DNA from: Pseudopyrenochaeta lycopersici
Taxonomy: Eukaryota; Ascomycota; Dothideomycetes; Pleosporales; Pseudopyrenochaetaceae
NCBI GenBank assembly: GCA_003313425.1
Contig: NHZP01000041.1
Coordinates: forward strand, 124,001 to 188,000
DNA length: 64,000 nucleotides
Direction of reading: 5' to 3'
Part shown: in pieces, positions 31,533-42,404 of the stretch
Position numbering within the stretch: position 1 is the first letter of the stretch
Layout: each line of letters starts with the position of its first letter
Made by a program: the position numbers and the translations under genes
Notes under the pieces: model-generated
Database searches by the model: none
Seen by the model: only the letters and a program-made list of their open reading frames with translations
Told to the model about the DNA's origin: nothing

Positions 31533-31889
31533 TTACTCGTCCTCCCAATCAGAAAAGTCTTCTTCAGAAGAAACACAGCATATCCCACAGAAACTCATGG
31601 TTTCGCCTCCCTGATCAGAAGCTGTAATAGATGTGACTAGTGAGGATGCAGTGGGACGCAACTGCTGCTTTGGCGAGAGCATTTGTTGGGTCCAACCAAG
31701 GGCTATATTGTCAGACAACTCCCCAGTCTTTTCTAGTTCTGCAACAAAGTCCAGCAAGGCAGTACGAGATATACTGAATTCATTGGAACGTGGGAAGAAA
31801 ATCATTGACTGGGAAAGACTGAGCCACAGGTGGCGAAAACCAGGCTCTGGAGTACACAAGCCGCCGGTACCGTCAACCAACGATGACAA
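31533..31889 (-). pseudogene. Fragment resembling the end of a protein kinase-like domain
   Basis: The segment LGWTQQMLSPKQQLRPTASS resembles kinase subdomain XI (a helix ending ML-x-P-x-x-RPTA) of fungal kinase-like proteins. It is followed by a short tail with FCGICC and the acidic end EEDFSDWEDE. No catalytic loop or ATP site is present. It may be the 3' part of a truncated gene. The family assignment is tentative. Confidence 0.4.
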
Positions 31890-32316
31890 CGCATTATAGT
31901 TCTCAAAGCTCGTAAAGCTTCATTCTCTGTTACTTATGTGGCTCAGGACGGATGATCGGAAATCATGGATGGAGTGAGTAGTGGGGTTCGCTCGGAGCGC
32001 ACGTACTGGGGACGGGGATTCCTCGGTCTTTCGCAATCAAGTATCCAAAATCCCAAGGCTCCACCAAAAGTTTATATAATTTTCGGCTACAGCGTTTAGG
32101 TAGGGAAGACTATGTCGACTTTATGCCGGTTCAAACTAGTTTAGTTACTATCTCTTACAATTATATGAAAACGGTCACCTATATTGTGAGAAACAACATA
32201 AGAAACCATGTATCTTCATTCGTCTTCGAGCGTGGGCTTGATACTCACTCCCGTTACAGCTTTCATTACGTCCATAATCACTCCAACGCCCAATTCTCCC
32301 CATACACTAAGCCGAT

Positions 32317-34693
32317 TTACGAGAATACATCCTCAACCCACCCAACTGGGGTCAGCCCACTAGTCACATTCGAATCAGCCCTTGCCATAATCTCCAGAAT
32401 ATCCCTCGGCGTCGGGACTGGTACAAAGGCAGACGAAGTCGCCTTTGGAAGACACCTAGTCGAATCGACACAAACACTCGTGCCACAGCAATTACCTGAC
32501 AGACACAATCTATTAGCGCCACACTCTGAGCTCGAGGTGCACGACTTCAGGACAAGGCAGAGCTCGTTCCAGAAACAGAAGTTAACGTTCTCGACGCTAC
32601 GCCCGCAATAGCAAGATGATCCGCCCTGAGCGCAGTTCTTGTACGTTGCGCAGGTCCCACCATTCGTGCAGGTCTCGCAAGACGTGTCCGTAGGGTCGTT
32701 GATAATGGCTGAGCCGGAGAATGATGGCGAGGGTAAGCTGTTGATGCGACCAAGAATGGCAGAGGAGGCGCCCGCGATGAGCGTCAGCGGAAGGGGGAAT
32801 TTGTCCTTGTGCTTCAACATGCAGATGTATTCCGCGACGCCATTTTTCGTAGCAGCATTAACGACGGAGAGGAGAACATCGACAATGGTGATGACGGTAA
32901 TACCAGTCGATATGAAAGTCGAAGCTGCGAGCACGAAGCTTGTAACGGCCGCAGGTGCGAGGACACCAGCACCAACAATAGCACCGTAGAGTGCTGCGCG
33001 GCCCATAATCTTCTCAGCGGCTTGGAACAGCAGCTTGGCCAAGTCCTTGAACTTAATCTTGGAGCCTGTGGCGCCTGCGACGACGCCGCCCAGCATATAC
33101 GCGTTCACTGAATCTTCACATTGCATCTCGTCGCTGTTTTCGCCGGGGAATTGGCATTTGAAGGTGAAGCGGCCATCCTTGCTATCCGAGAGCTCACAGG
33201 ACGTTGGTCCAACACTGAGGGAGGGTGTAAGCTTAGTCACGGGATTTTGGCATTGATTCTTGAGCTCGGCAATAGCAACAAAGTCTTTGTTCACAAAGCG
33301 CTTCAAGAGGCGGGCGGATGGCTGTTGTTCCGTGTTGAGGAGCGGAGACTGGTATTCGGCCTGCGAGAGGAATTCGTCAATGTCGACGTCGACACCCATC
33401 GAGCAATCAGCATTAGAGAAATGCACACCCGTCTCGTCGATGTACATGGTGTTCCCTTCAGTGTCGGCGATGCCAAGTTTTCCGCGCTGAGAGTAGTCAA
33501 TGATGTATATCTTTCCATCATCGCCTTTGACCGAGAGGTACTGGACTTTATTACCATCCTGACTGAAAAGGAAGGATTGAAGTTGCGAGGTCTTCTGAGT
33601 TGTGGGAATAGGGATGGCTTGAAGAGAAGCAGTCGGGACTGGAAGGGTGCTGCAAGCGGACCTGCTGGTGAACCCTTTCAGGTTGACACCAGAGAAACTA
33701 ACGGGGCCAGTTGGGGTAGGCCTAACTGAAGACTCTGAAGTCGTTGTGGGTGTAGGCGATGGCGTTGAACCAGTATCTGAGGTACGGTTCTCAGTGGGCG
33801 AAATGGTTGATTCATATGTAGTGCTCGCATCCGAACCTGAGCTTGTTGTCTCATATGTGGTAGTCTCTGAGCTGGTGCCTGTAGTATCGTACGTGGTCGT
33901 CTCCGACCCTGACTCTGAACTCTCAGTTGGAGAGACTGAACTTGGGGCATTGTCTGAAGCGGTACTCGAGGTCTCGGGGACAGAACTTGAGGCCGGAGCA
34001 TCGGATGCAGAGTAAGATACCGAGTGGTCGTTAGTGGAGTACGAAGAGACACCGCTGGCCTCAGTAGAACTCTCTGAAGGAGTGTCGTATGTAGACTGAG
34101 ATGTAGGCACGTTAGAAGGTAGCGTTGAGACGCCCTGCACTATAACAGAGCCGGAAGATGCGTATTCATTAGGATAAGCTGAAGAACCATCCATAGATAT
34201 CGAAACGTAAGCTGAAGGGCGTTCCGTTGGTTCATACGTAGGCGATGGCAGACTGGTGTAGTATGTAGCCTGCTCGGGGGAGCCAGTAGATTCATAGGAA
34301 CCAGGTTCGGTCTCTTCAGAGGTGTCGTAATCAGTAGCAGATGCTGAGGCCTGAGCATATGGGGTTTGAGTCGACTTGGTGCATTTGGTTGAAGAACTAG
34401 TCTGAGCCGCAGTAACGCAGGAGCACTGTACAAGCCATAATTAGACATTGCCATGTTACAAAAGTGTATACTAATGTCCGTACCGCTGTTGAAATCTTAG
34501 AACATGCGTATGATTTCAAATAGGTCGGGGTCGGCAGTCCGGGGTGGGCAGTCTTTAGATAAGAAACACAGAATTTGACATCACTGTGTGACTTGATTTC
34601 TTTGGCGATACTGGCTTCGTGGCATGGAGGAGAAGCTCTAGCAGAATGAAAGTACAAAACAACAGAAACGACGATACGAGAAGCCCTCATCAT
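32317..34693 (-). CDS. Secreted or cell-surface Ser/Thr-rich protein with Cys-rich end
   Basis: Exon 1 (34693-34484, 70 codons) starts MMRASRIVVSVVLYF, a signal peptide, and ends YACSKISTA. A 58 bp intron (34483-34426, GTACGG...GTACAG) leads in phase 0 to exon 2 (34425-32317), which begins CSCVTAAQTSSST. The Cys pair across the junction (SKISTACSC) is a recurring motif in fungal surface proteins. The 772-residue product has about 230 residues of Ser/Thr-rich, probably O-glycosylated repeats (TTYDTTGTSSETTTYETT). A globular middle region follows, then two hydrophobic segments (ALYGAIVGAGVLAPAAV and STGITVITIVDVLLSVV). Near residues 660-735 there is a Cys-rich module with about 18 Cys (CETCTNGGTC, CYCGRSVENVNFC, GNCCGTSVC). 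No stop or frameshift is seen. The function is unknown; a cell-wall or host-facing role is inference. Confidence 0.75.
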
Positions 34694-35396
34694 GAGTTCT
34701 TGTTCACTTTAATGAGCGTGTAGAACGAGCGACAAAAAGGAAATGCACGAACTTCAAATGAGGCGAGGGTGCCATGTGGAAGATATAGTCCTTTTATGTA
34801 TTCTGATAATAGGATTGAGGCTGAAAGCGCCGAAAAGGGGCGCGCAGAGTGGTAATACATGTTAGCGCTGGGCTTGATGGCTTGTTAGCCCGGAGACAAG
34901 GGAGACGCGGGTGGAACAATCCGCGTGGGCTAAATCCAGGCCAAATCCTCACCGGAAGTAGTTGAGCGGTGGTCTAACTCGCCTATCACAGCCATTCTGG
35001 AAATTCTGGGCGCAAGGCGAAACTGAAGCAAAAAGAGCCTTGACTGCTCCAGGAGTGCATTGAGTCTGTTGAGATATTCATCATTACTGGAGCTCGATTT
35101 CCAAAGCTTGCCGGTACTGAATGTTCACATGCTGAGAGATGGTTCGATCCAGAAACGGATAAGTAAATCAAGTAGCACATCGGTAATTAACCATCTTCTC
35201 TTGCAAAACAGCGTAATTCAATAAGTTGTACTGTGTACTGTATAGATCATGTGCTTACGTGTGGCTCAGGGGTACATGCGCCACAACTCGTATCGCCCCT
35301 GAAGAGGGCTCAGCGGGAATCAGTGGTATGTTCGAACGGCAAAATCCGTCCACTTTGACCAATCAGGAAATGCGAATAACCCGGAGGCGCGAAAAT
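34694..35396. other. Upstream region of the secreted protein gene
   Basis: No coding region is supported. The promoter of the gene starting at 34693 should lie in the first few hundred bases. Confidence 0.4.
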
Positions 35397-35399
35397 TAA

Positions 35400-35644
35400 C
35401 CAAGAGTAATGTGCAATGGCGGGATGGCATGCATGAGGAGCATTCTTTCGCTAACAATGCGTTTCTTTTGGTGTATAAATACTCGATCCTCTGGTGCTAT
35501 GTTGTTGCCGAAAGCAGGTAACGTCCTGTTGAAGCAAGTGATTGTGTTCATTGTTATTTTTCTACAGGCGTGGTGCCTCACTCCTATATATACACCCACG
35601 GCCCCTGTCACATATTGCTGTTTCAGTCACTGTGATGTTTGACA
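35400..35644 (-). repeat. Possible 3' LTR of the Copia remnant
   Basis: On the minus strand, a purine stretch GAGTGGGAG is followed by TGTCAAAC at 35644, the order expected of a polypurine tract and LTR start. The far end of the LTR is not identified and no second LTR was found, so the extent is a guess. Confidence 0.3.
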
Positions 35645-35793
35645 CTCCCACTCAATGATGACTCCGTCAGAAGCCCCATCGACCCTTCGTCACAGTTTAT
35701 AGGCCCCGTCAAAACCTTCAAAAAACCCCTATGTCGGGAAAAGAAGGAAAGGGTGCCCGGACAGCTTATTTATTATGCATATGTCCATAAACC

Positions 35794-36521
35794 TTACTCA
35801 ATCCCTAACCCTCGCCGAAACCACTCGAATCTGTCTCGTGCAAGGGGTTTGGTGAACCCATCGGCAATTTGTTCCGCAGTTGGGATGTGCTTCAATTCAA
35901 CTGTCCCAGCCTTTTGAACCTCTCCTTGCCACTTGCGCTGAATCTCCATATGCTTCGTTCGTGAGTGGTATTGCGGATTCGAGGATAGGGCGATGGCTCC
36001 TTGGTTGTCGCCACAGATGATGGTCGCGACCCTTCCTTGGCTTAGGTTGAGCTCATTGAGGAGCCTTCTCAGCCAGATTGCCTCTTTAGTTGCCTGCGTC
36101 TGTCCCATGAATTCGGCTTCGCAGGTTGACAGGGCGACAACGCTCTGGCGCTTGGATTGCCAGCTGATGGCTCCGCTTCCGATGTTGAACAGGTATCCGG
36201 CGGTTGACCGCCGCGTGTCATGACAGCCGGCCCAGTCCGCGTCCGTGTATCCCTTCAACATCTGTAGATGGCCCTTGTACGTGAGCCTGAGGCTCCGCGT
36301 GCTTTTAAGGTACCTCAGGATGCGTTGTGCGAGCTTCATATGTTGTGGTCCTGGGTTTGCTAAGTGCCGGCTCGCCATAGACACCGCGTATGCTATATCC
36401 CCCTTAGTACCAAGCATGATGTACATTAGCGATCCTACAATCCGTTGATATTCAATTCTCTGTTCAAGGGGACAGCGGTATTCTGGACTGTTTTCTGTTG
36501 GTGGTGATGTTTCAATCGGTG
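35794..36521 (-). pseudogene. Copia-type retrotransposon, RNase H end of pol
   Basis: The frame reads RIVGSLMYIMLGTKGDIAYA, then GYTDADWAGCHDTRRSTAGY, LSTCEAEFMGQTQATKEAIW, CGDNQGAIALSSNPQYHSRT and HIPTAEQIADGFTKPL. This is the complete Ty1/Copia RNase H module, with catalytic D (TDADW), E (CEAEF) and D (CGDNQ). Gag, protease, integrase and most of the reverse transcriptase are missing. Its 5' side meets the ligase 5' duplicate directly at 36522. The frame itself is open over more than 200 codons. Confidence 0.85.
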
Positions 36522-36842
36522 GTGTCTCACTAAGCCCTTAGGCTTGCTTGATGATTAATTTAAGGCGAATTTCCCGCAGATTGAAGACACGGTCTGCCCT
36601 TCGCTCTGGAAATAGACATGATAAGAAGGCAACGGCTCCTTGTCGTTCTCGCGGAATGATTTCATCATGCTTGTTGAACCAGGAAACAACTATTTTAGGA
36701 CTAGGACTTAGGGTATTACGCGTTCTTGATGATTTTCTGGCGCGGTTTTGGTCCAGTTCGTTGAGGAGGTCGCATAGGATACTAAAGTTAAAGGGCATGT
36801 TAACAGCAGGTGATGTTAAACAAATTTGGTCTTTGTGGGAGT
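36522..36842 (-). pseudogene. Inverted copy of the ligase gene 5' end
   Basis: Matches 10037-10357 base for base without gaps: 44 bp of leader, the ATG and the first 92 codons. By eye about 19 of 321 positions differ, most of them C/T or G/A. A CAA in the ligase (Gln after IIKQA) is TAA here. Homology ends sharply at both sides, into Copia pol on the low side and unrelated sequence on the high side. Confidence 0.9.
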
Positions 36843-37319
36843 CGATAGAGCGATGGAAGCCAGACATTGAGGTGGTGCGAGCCACGATCCAGTTCGCGAT
36901 GGACACAGGACGTCTACAGACCGTCAGTCAAGACACAGCGAGCATCGAAGAAGACAACAACGAGCGACAACGGCTACGAATTCCTACGCCCACTCTCTAA
37001 CTGACTATAATTAAGTTGGCAGCGAGCCGCTACCTACCAGCCTCCGCCAGCGCGCTGCCGATTAAGAGGCGCACGACGCCGGAATTGCCCTGCGGATGGG
37101 GGACCCCAGAAAACTACCTGGCTCACTATCGACTTCCAATCACATACAGCATACGGTAGCGTATCACTTTTTCTTTCTTTCCTATGTTGAGCATGGTGTT
37201 AGATATGCGATCAGCAGGTCTCATAGTTGGCTTCTGAATTGGAGCAGGTGTGTTGATAACAGAATGTACATAGCTGGCGCATCGTAACGGCCCATACCCA
37301 TAGGGTGCATGGCCATAAT

Positions 37320-37324
<5 letters not shown>

Positions 37325-37356
<32 letters not shown>
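37325..37356. repeat. (AC)16 microsatellite
   Basis: Uninterrupted AC dinucleotide array of 32 bp. Confidence 0.95.
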
Positions 37357-37359
<3 letters not shown>

Positions 37360-38059
37360 GAGGGGCATCGATTTTTTCGACGTGGATGAAGGTATTGGAA
37401 TGTGGGCGTTATTGCCGCTAAAGATGGTGAGCGCTAAATCGCTTCACCTTGGTGCCCGGAACGGGATCCGCTACGGGAACCAGAATAGGGTGACTGTCTA
37501 ACTTAGCACAGCCCACAGTCAACAATATGGACCAACATCTTGGTGCCAGGCACAGCCGTACGCTGTGTCATCATATGGATGTCTACATGCTTTCCAAGCA
37601 GGCGTCGGATACATTTTATCAACCTCAGCTTGGCATTGACAGGAGCCACGGCCGCCACACCCTCTCAGCCCAATCCATAAGCCAGTGGAGGACTGTCACT
37701 ACCTTCATCGCATCAAAGCACGACCTTGTGCTTCCAACGTCAATCTGCTCCCAAATGGTCATTTTCTGGTCGTTCTGAAGGCTGAGATAGCTCATGACGC
37801 ATCAGTAAGGTCTAGCAATAGGAACGACACAGTGAATGGAAGTTGTGAACAGCAGAAGAGTGAGCTTCGACAGAGCCACTGGGGCGTTCACGATGGGCCA
37901 TTGGTGCCTAGTAGTCCTCTAATATGGGCTGCGTATATTCACGCGGGACTATGAATGATAACGGTTTTCGTCGATTTCGGGTGAGGAGGGCGGCGGAGTT
38001 CATGCTCGAGCATGGCTGTAAGGGATGCGGGTGGTGAAGTTGCTGCTTGAAGGTGTGTT

Positions 38060-38108
38060 GTGTGCTGTGAGTGGTTTGGTGTGCTGAGTGGTTTGGTGTG
38101 CTGAGTGG
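38060..38108. repeat. Tandem repeat with 17 bp unit
   Basis: The unit TGTGCTGAGTGGTTTGG occurs about three times, the first with one extra base. The reverse complement (CCACTCAGCACACC) resembles the CACTCAGTGGGC subrepeats at the end of the 23.5 kb pogo element, which also repeat at 17 bp. It may be a worn, expanded transposon terminus. Confidence 0.7.
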
Positions 38109-39927
38109 CAAGAGACCTAGGATCGATTCGTGGGAGGCGCCTGGGTGCTTTGTTGCTGCTCGAACCCTCGTTAATTTCCCTAGTTTCTCTATGTTATGCT
38201 TGCCCTTTCTCCTCAAGGAGTCCAAGTTAATCGGAAGCTTGATATATTCGTCAGGTCCATGGTGAGAGAGGTACTTCAACCCCTATCCAGGATCATCAGC
38301 GGATGTGTTGAATGATGTTGATGGATACCAACAAGAAGAGAGATCGCGACGAGTTTGAAAACTAGTGGCGACTGGTAAAGATTTCAGACCGTTTTTTTTT
38401 TGAGATTTTCTAGCATACATATCTAGCGAGACGGGATAGTCACCGAGCCAGGTAGAGAACGGAAAGCCCACGACGAGGGTGGGTGGTGGGAAGACACAAT
38501 ATTCGCCCGGCATGTCGCGCACTTCTTTGACGCATCCCGGTTCGCAATCTCCGGAGTCGTGTTCGGAACGAAGGAAGGGTGCGTAGATTCAGACGGAAGA
38601 TGGGTAAAGACGACGTTCGGGATTGGTGTATCCCGGGCATCGTTCTAGGTACACTTCCGTACTTTCAGTTTTCTGGAAACAAGACGATCAATTATGGATG
38701 CTTGTGCAGCGCCTTCTTTTGCAGAACACAGCCCAAAAAAAAAGAGTGTGGACTCAGTGTATCAAGATCAATCAATCGATCTAACATAGTGGGCCAGCCG
38801 AAAACACACCAAAAATCAGAAAAACCTAGTGGTATAGAAACTATCCTAACCTATCTTTCGCTTTACAAGACTGAGAATGCGGTCGCTGAATTAGAGTGGC
38901 TTTCCACCTGTGGCGATACTGCAATAATGCGTCAGCCAAGGCCTAGCGCCTTACGTGTTCCTGCCATTTATAAGATATACTACCTAGTTGCGTGCAGCGA
39001 GCAAGTTGGATTACAACTCTCTACTGGTTGCCACCGCTAGCGGGGAGGATGGCCGACCAGCTCCGGCCACACCCTTGTGTGAGGGGCGTTGAGTTTTTGT
39101 GCGTATATGAGAAGAGGACCGGGATGCGCGGGGTTGCCATTGTGAGCATCTGGTACTCCCGAGTCGGTTAGAACTAAAACATGCTGAACAGGGCTACCAG
39201 TTTGGGGCCCACCCGAACCCAGAACCGGGCACTCGGAGCATGATCCACTACGGGAACCGAAAAAGAGGACCTATAGGTGCAACCCATAATTAACATCTAA
39301 TACATCTAAAAATAGGAAAATAAGCCATCATCTCAGGCGCACACAGCGCTTCGCGGATGTTCATGCTGAAGAATGGGTACCATATTTGATTCGAATCTGC
39401 AATATGAGAATAAGCAAGTTCGGCTGATTTGATGCTACAGTTGCGTGTAATCTGATTGATAGATATTAATTTATGTAATTGTGATAGGCTTCCAAGAAAT
39501 TGCAAAAGCGCACCAATATTCTGCATGCCTTACTCCAAACCTCACAATCGCGGTTTAGCCTCTGCTGACCAATTGCGTCATGCGATGGCGTCGCACTGAC
39601 GACCTAACATCACCGAAAAGCAAAGCCGAACAAGACACGACCCCAAGACGGGAACACCGCATTATATGCGTGTTCAAACACTGGCAGCTATTTGAAAGAG
39701 GTCCTAGCTCACTTTACGACCACAAGGTACGACTTACCTCGACTAAGGTCCCAGGCTAGACATCAGCACTAGCGAACGCCCGGATACAGAGCAGAGAGGA
39801 CCCGAAATATCAGAGACAACAATTGAAGCGACCGTATAGAGTATTGTGCATGGGAAGGCTGAATGACTGAACGTGTTTACTGAGTAAGAGTACTGAAATT
39901 GCCGCACATCACTTCTCATCAACAAGT

Positions 39928-40167
39928 ATGGCCCAGTCACAAGATATCCACTCAGATGATGCTCTTGCGGAAAGCCGGAGCGACAATCGGTCGGTAGCAA
40001 CAGTCATGGAAGTGACGTCTAATACAAAGAGCAAAGAAAATGAACCTGTGGTTAAAGAGAGTGTTGTGGATATGGCAAACAGACTGCTGGGGTTTAATGG
40101 CTGGTCAAGTGAGATTTGCGCCATCGTGCACAGATATACGGCTCGTGCGCGTGGCTCGCGCTCGTGA
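39928..40167 (+). pseudogene. Rad52-like N-terminal fragment
   Basis: A 79-residue frame with a good start context (CAACAAGTATGGC). A polar leader is followed by SVVDMANRLLGFNGWSSEI. The segment A-N-x-x-[LF]-GFNGWSS matches the beginning of the Rad52/Rad22 single-strand annealing domain (typically NEIFGFNGWSS). After that motif the frame departs from Rad52, becomes basic (RYTARARGSRS) and stops. A GT at the SSE codon followed by a polypyrimidine-AG could be an intron, but the next frame stops at once. It is probably a truncated duplicate or captured fragment of a Rad52-family gene. Confidence 0.5.
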
Positions 40168-40962
40168 CTTTATAACCTCGCGTGGCACCTAATTCTCTCC
40201 CCTTTTCTTCCCATCTTAGACTAGATATCTGGAATCCAGTTACTAGAGACCGCTCACATGCAGAAGCTCTGCATGAATCTTTTGACGATTATTTGAGTAT
40301 TGGCTTACAAAAGCTCTAGACCCTGGGCTGAATGGATAACTTGTCAGACACAACAGAACGGCTTCAAATTGTCTCGTGACTTTCTAAGCTCCAGAGGTGG
40401 TGTTGGATTATCACAAGCACTGCTGCATGTATAACTAGGTAATGTTAAGCAAGGTGGGCTGATCAAATGTCATGATAGAAGTGGTCTCACAAATTGCCGT
40501 CTGCCTTTTTCTTCCAAAGCCTTGGCATGCGAGTTGATGAGCAAGCTATGCTAGCTAAGTACGATTGAAGCGGAGGATAAGATTTGTTGGGACGTCGTAA
40601 CCTTGGCTTCATTAACATGAAGCATGTATGAGTAGATCGCGTATGTTGTAAGACGTAAGTAACAGGAAATTATGAAGCACACCAAGAGGGAATACTGGGA
40701 GTTTATTGGGCGAGTTGTCGACAGCTGAACAGTGTGGATTTGCCCTTTCTGTACTGATATCCAATTGTATCACGACCGCCAGGCAATCGCTCAGCCCCAG
40801 CTGAAGACCCCGCATCTCCAGATAGGGAAATATGGTTCTTTGTTTCACCTTAACTTCCCACCCCCGTTATTAATATTTTCAATGCCAGAAAGCTTCGCCG
40901 TCTCCCTTCATTCAACTAGACATAAAAGTTTTTTTTGGAGTTTCTTCAAAGACGTTACAGCC

Positions 40963-41180
40963 ATGCCCACTCTTACCAACTGGAATGATGAAATTCAGTT
41001 TGTCGTACCCGATGACCAATTCAAGACGCCAGAGCAGATTCCGGACGTCCAGGCTATCGTCAAAGAAGCCTTCCAACGGGATCAGCAAGTAACCGTTATC
41101 GGGCGATGCATTCGACAACCGCATGCATGGTGGGCACCGGCATCATCATTTCGATGAAGAACTCGTCTCGAGCGGTCTAA
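40963..41180 (+). pseudogene. N-terminal fragment of an FAD-linked oxidase
   Basis: ATG at 40963 gives MPTLTNWNDEIQFVVPDDQF and IPDVQAIVKEAFQRDQQVTVIG. The adjacent frame then continues AMHSTTACMVGTGIIISMKN and SSRAV before a stop. A one-base deletion near 41100 joins them. This is the start of the FAD-binding (PCMH-type) domain of D-arabinono-1,4-lactone-oxidase-like enzymes. The rest of the enzyme is missing. Confidence 0.6.
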
Positions 41181-41381
41181 TTCTCAGTAAACATGTCCTT
41201 CATCACTAAGATAGTATCTCGCAGCATTCGGCTATGTAACTCACAGCAATAAAGTACGTGTAGCGTATGTAAAACAACACTTAGAAAGTAATTAAAAGCA
41301 TACGTTAGCAGTAGCTAGTATCTGTAGAGAGGTTGCAGTAGACATCGTAAGGTTCCTAACGTTACTTCTACTAATAATGTT

Positions 41382-42254
41382 TTACAGAGTAACCTTGCTC
41401 TTGAAATTATAACATATAGCAGCCCAGCTATGCTGCCTCTCATTCTTCTTCTCATCAGTTCTATTAAGAGTATGCTGGATGCAGTCTGAACATAGCCTTT
41501 CTCCAGGCTTCCTGATGATATGAACCTTGCCCTCAGCACTTACAGACCAGTGCACCTCGTCTGAGAATCTGACTCTCCTCCAGTCCTGAGGCTGAGGGTA
41601 GCGACTGAGCATAACCTCGCTCCATTGTTTTCTCTTTGGCGCAAGTCTGCTAGAGATCTAGCCTTTACAGCAAGCAATACACTTGTGATAGTCCATTGAA
41701 CCTATGTGATCTTTGAGGCAATGGCCATTGCAGTTCATATCGAGCTCTTCACAAATTTGCTGCCATGTCATGACTCTCGCTGGCCATCGAAGGTCTTGAA
41801 GAAACCTGTCCACTTTCTCAAGCTCCTTAGGCGAGAGAGCTAGAGGCCGACCTCTTTTCTCAGGTACAGCAGCATTATTATGATGACGGCGATCAAATTC
41901 TAAGTTATCCTCTCTTAAGATTGCCCATCCTTGCTCTTTGCTGACGCCGTAGTACTTAAATAGATTTGAATGGAAGTATGAGAGCCAATTATAGTCTGCC
42001 CACTCAGCAGCACCCTTCAGCCTCGCTTTTTTTGGGGTCTCAAAGTCGGGGATACCATTTCTTGACATACCGAAAAAGATCCGCGCAATACATCTGCGTG
42101 TTGTTGTGGTGGTGGTTGAGATAATCGAGGTTGAAATCAGAGAGTTTGGTGAGCGGCATCGATTTTGGTGGGTGCTCGCTTACTGAGTGGGCTCTTTTTC
42201 TGAAACCAGGTGTGGCGGGCGTGGCGGGGTGGTGCGTTACGGGGTGAACCTCGG
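41382..42254 (-). pseudogene. Tc1-type transposon remnant with one end
   Basis: One frame from the Met at 42068 carries a helix-turn-helix region (RGRPLALSPKELEKVDRFLQ, MTWQQICEELDMNCNGHCLK). It then has RLAPKRKQWSEVMLSRYPQP and RVRFSDEVHWSVSAEGKVHI, the first catalytic Asp of the DDE_3 domain. A TAG at 41658 replaces Trp between the two parts. The frame is cut after AAICYNFKSKV, before the second Asp. The outer end at 42221-42254 opens CCGAGGTTCACCCCGTAACG next to TA (42255-42256), unexpectedly like pogo copy A. The other end is missing. Confidence 0.75.
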
Positions 42255-42404
42255 TATGTGTCGCGGATCATTACGCCTACAAGCTCGGTACGTCAACCTT
42301 TCTCTACGTGAATCGCACGCCTTTTTGCATTTTCGGACTTTTTGCGCTGCGCAGCAGATTCGCATTGAGTCCAAACATAGAACTGTCTACTATGAAAGAG
42401 TAAA

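Larger units (their letters stand above)
36990..39927. other. Gene-poor interval with simple repeats
   Basis: No coding region is supported in about 2.9 kb. A short sequence GCTACGGGAACCAGAA near 37470 resembles CACTACGGGAACCGAAA near 39248, perhaps a remnant of one repeat. The simple repeats are listed separately. Confidence 0.45.

Noticed and set aside
32639..34052. Several plus-strand frames opposite the secreted protein gene
   Set aside because: They are antisense shadows of the Ser/Thr-rich coding strand.
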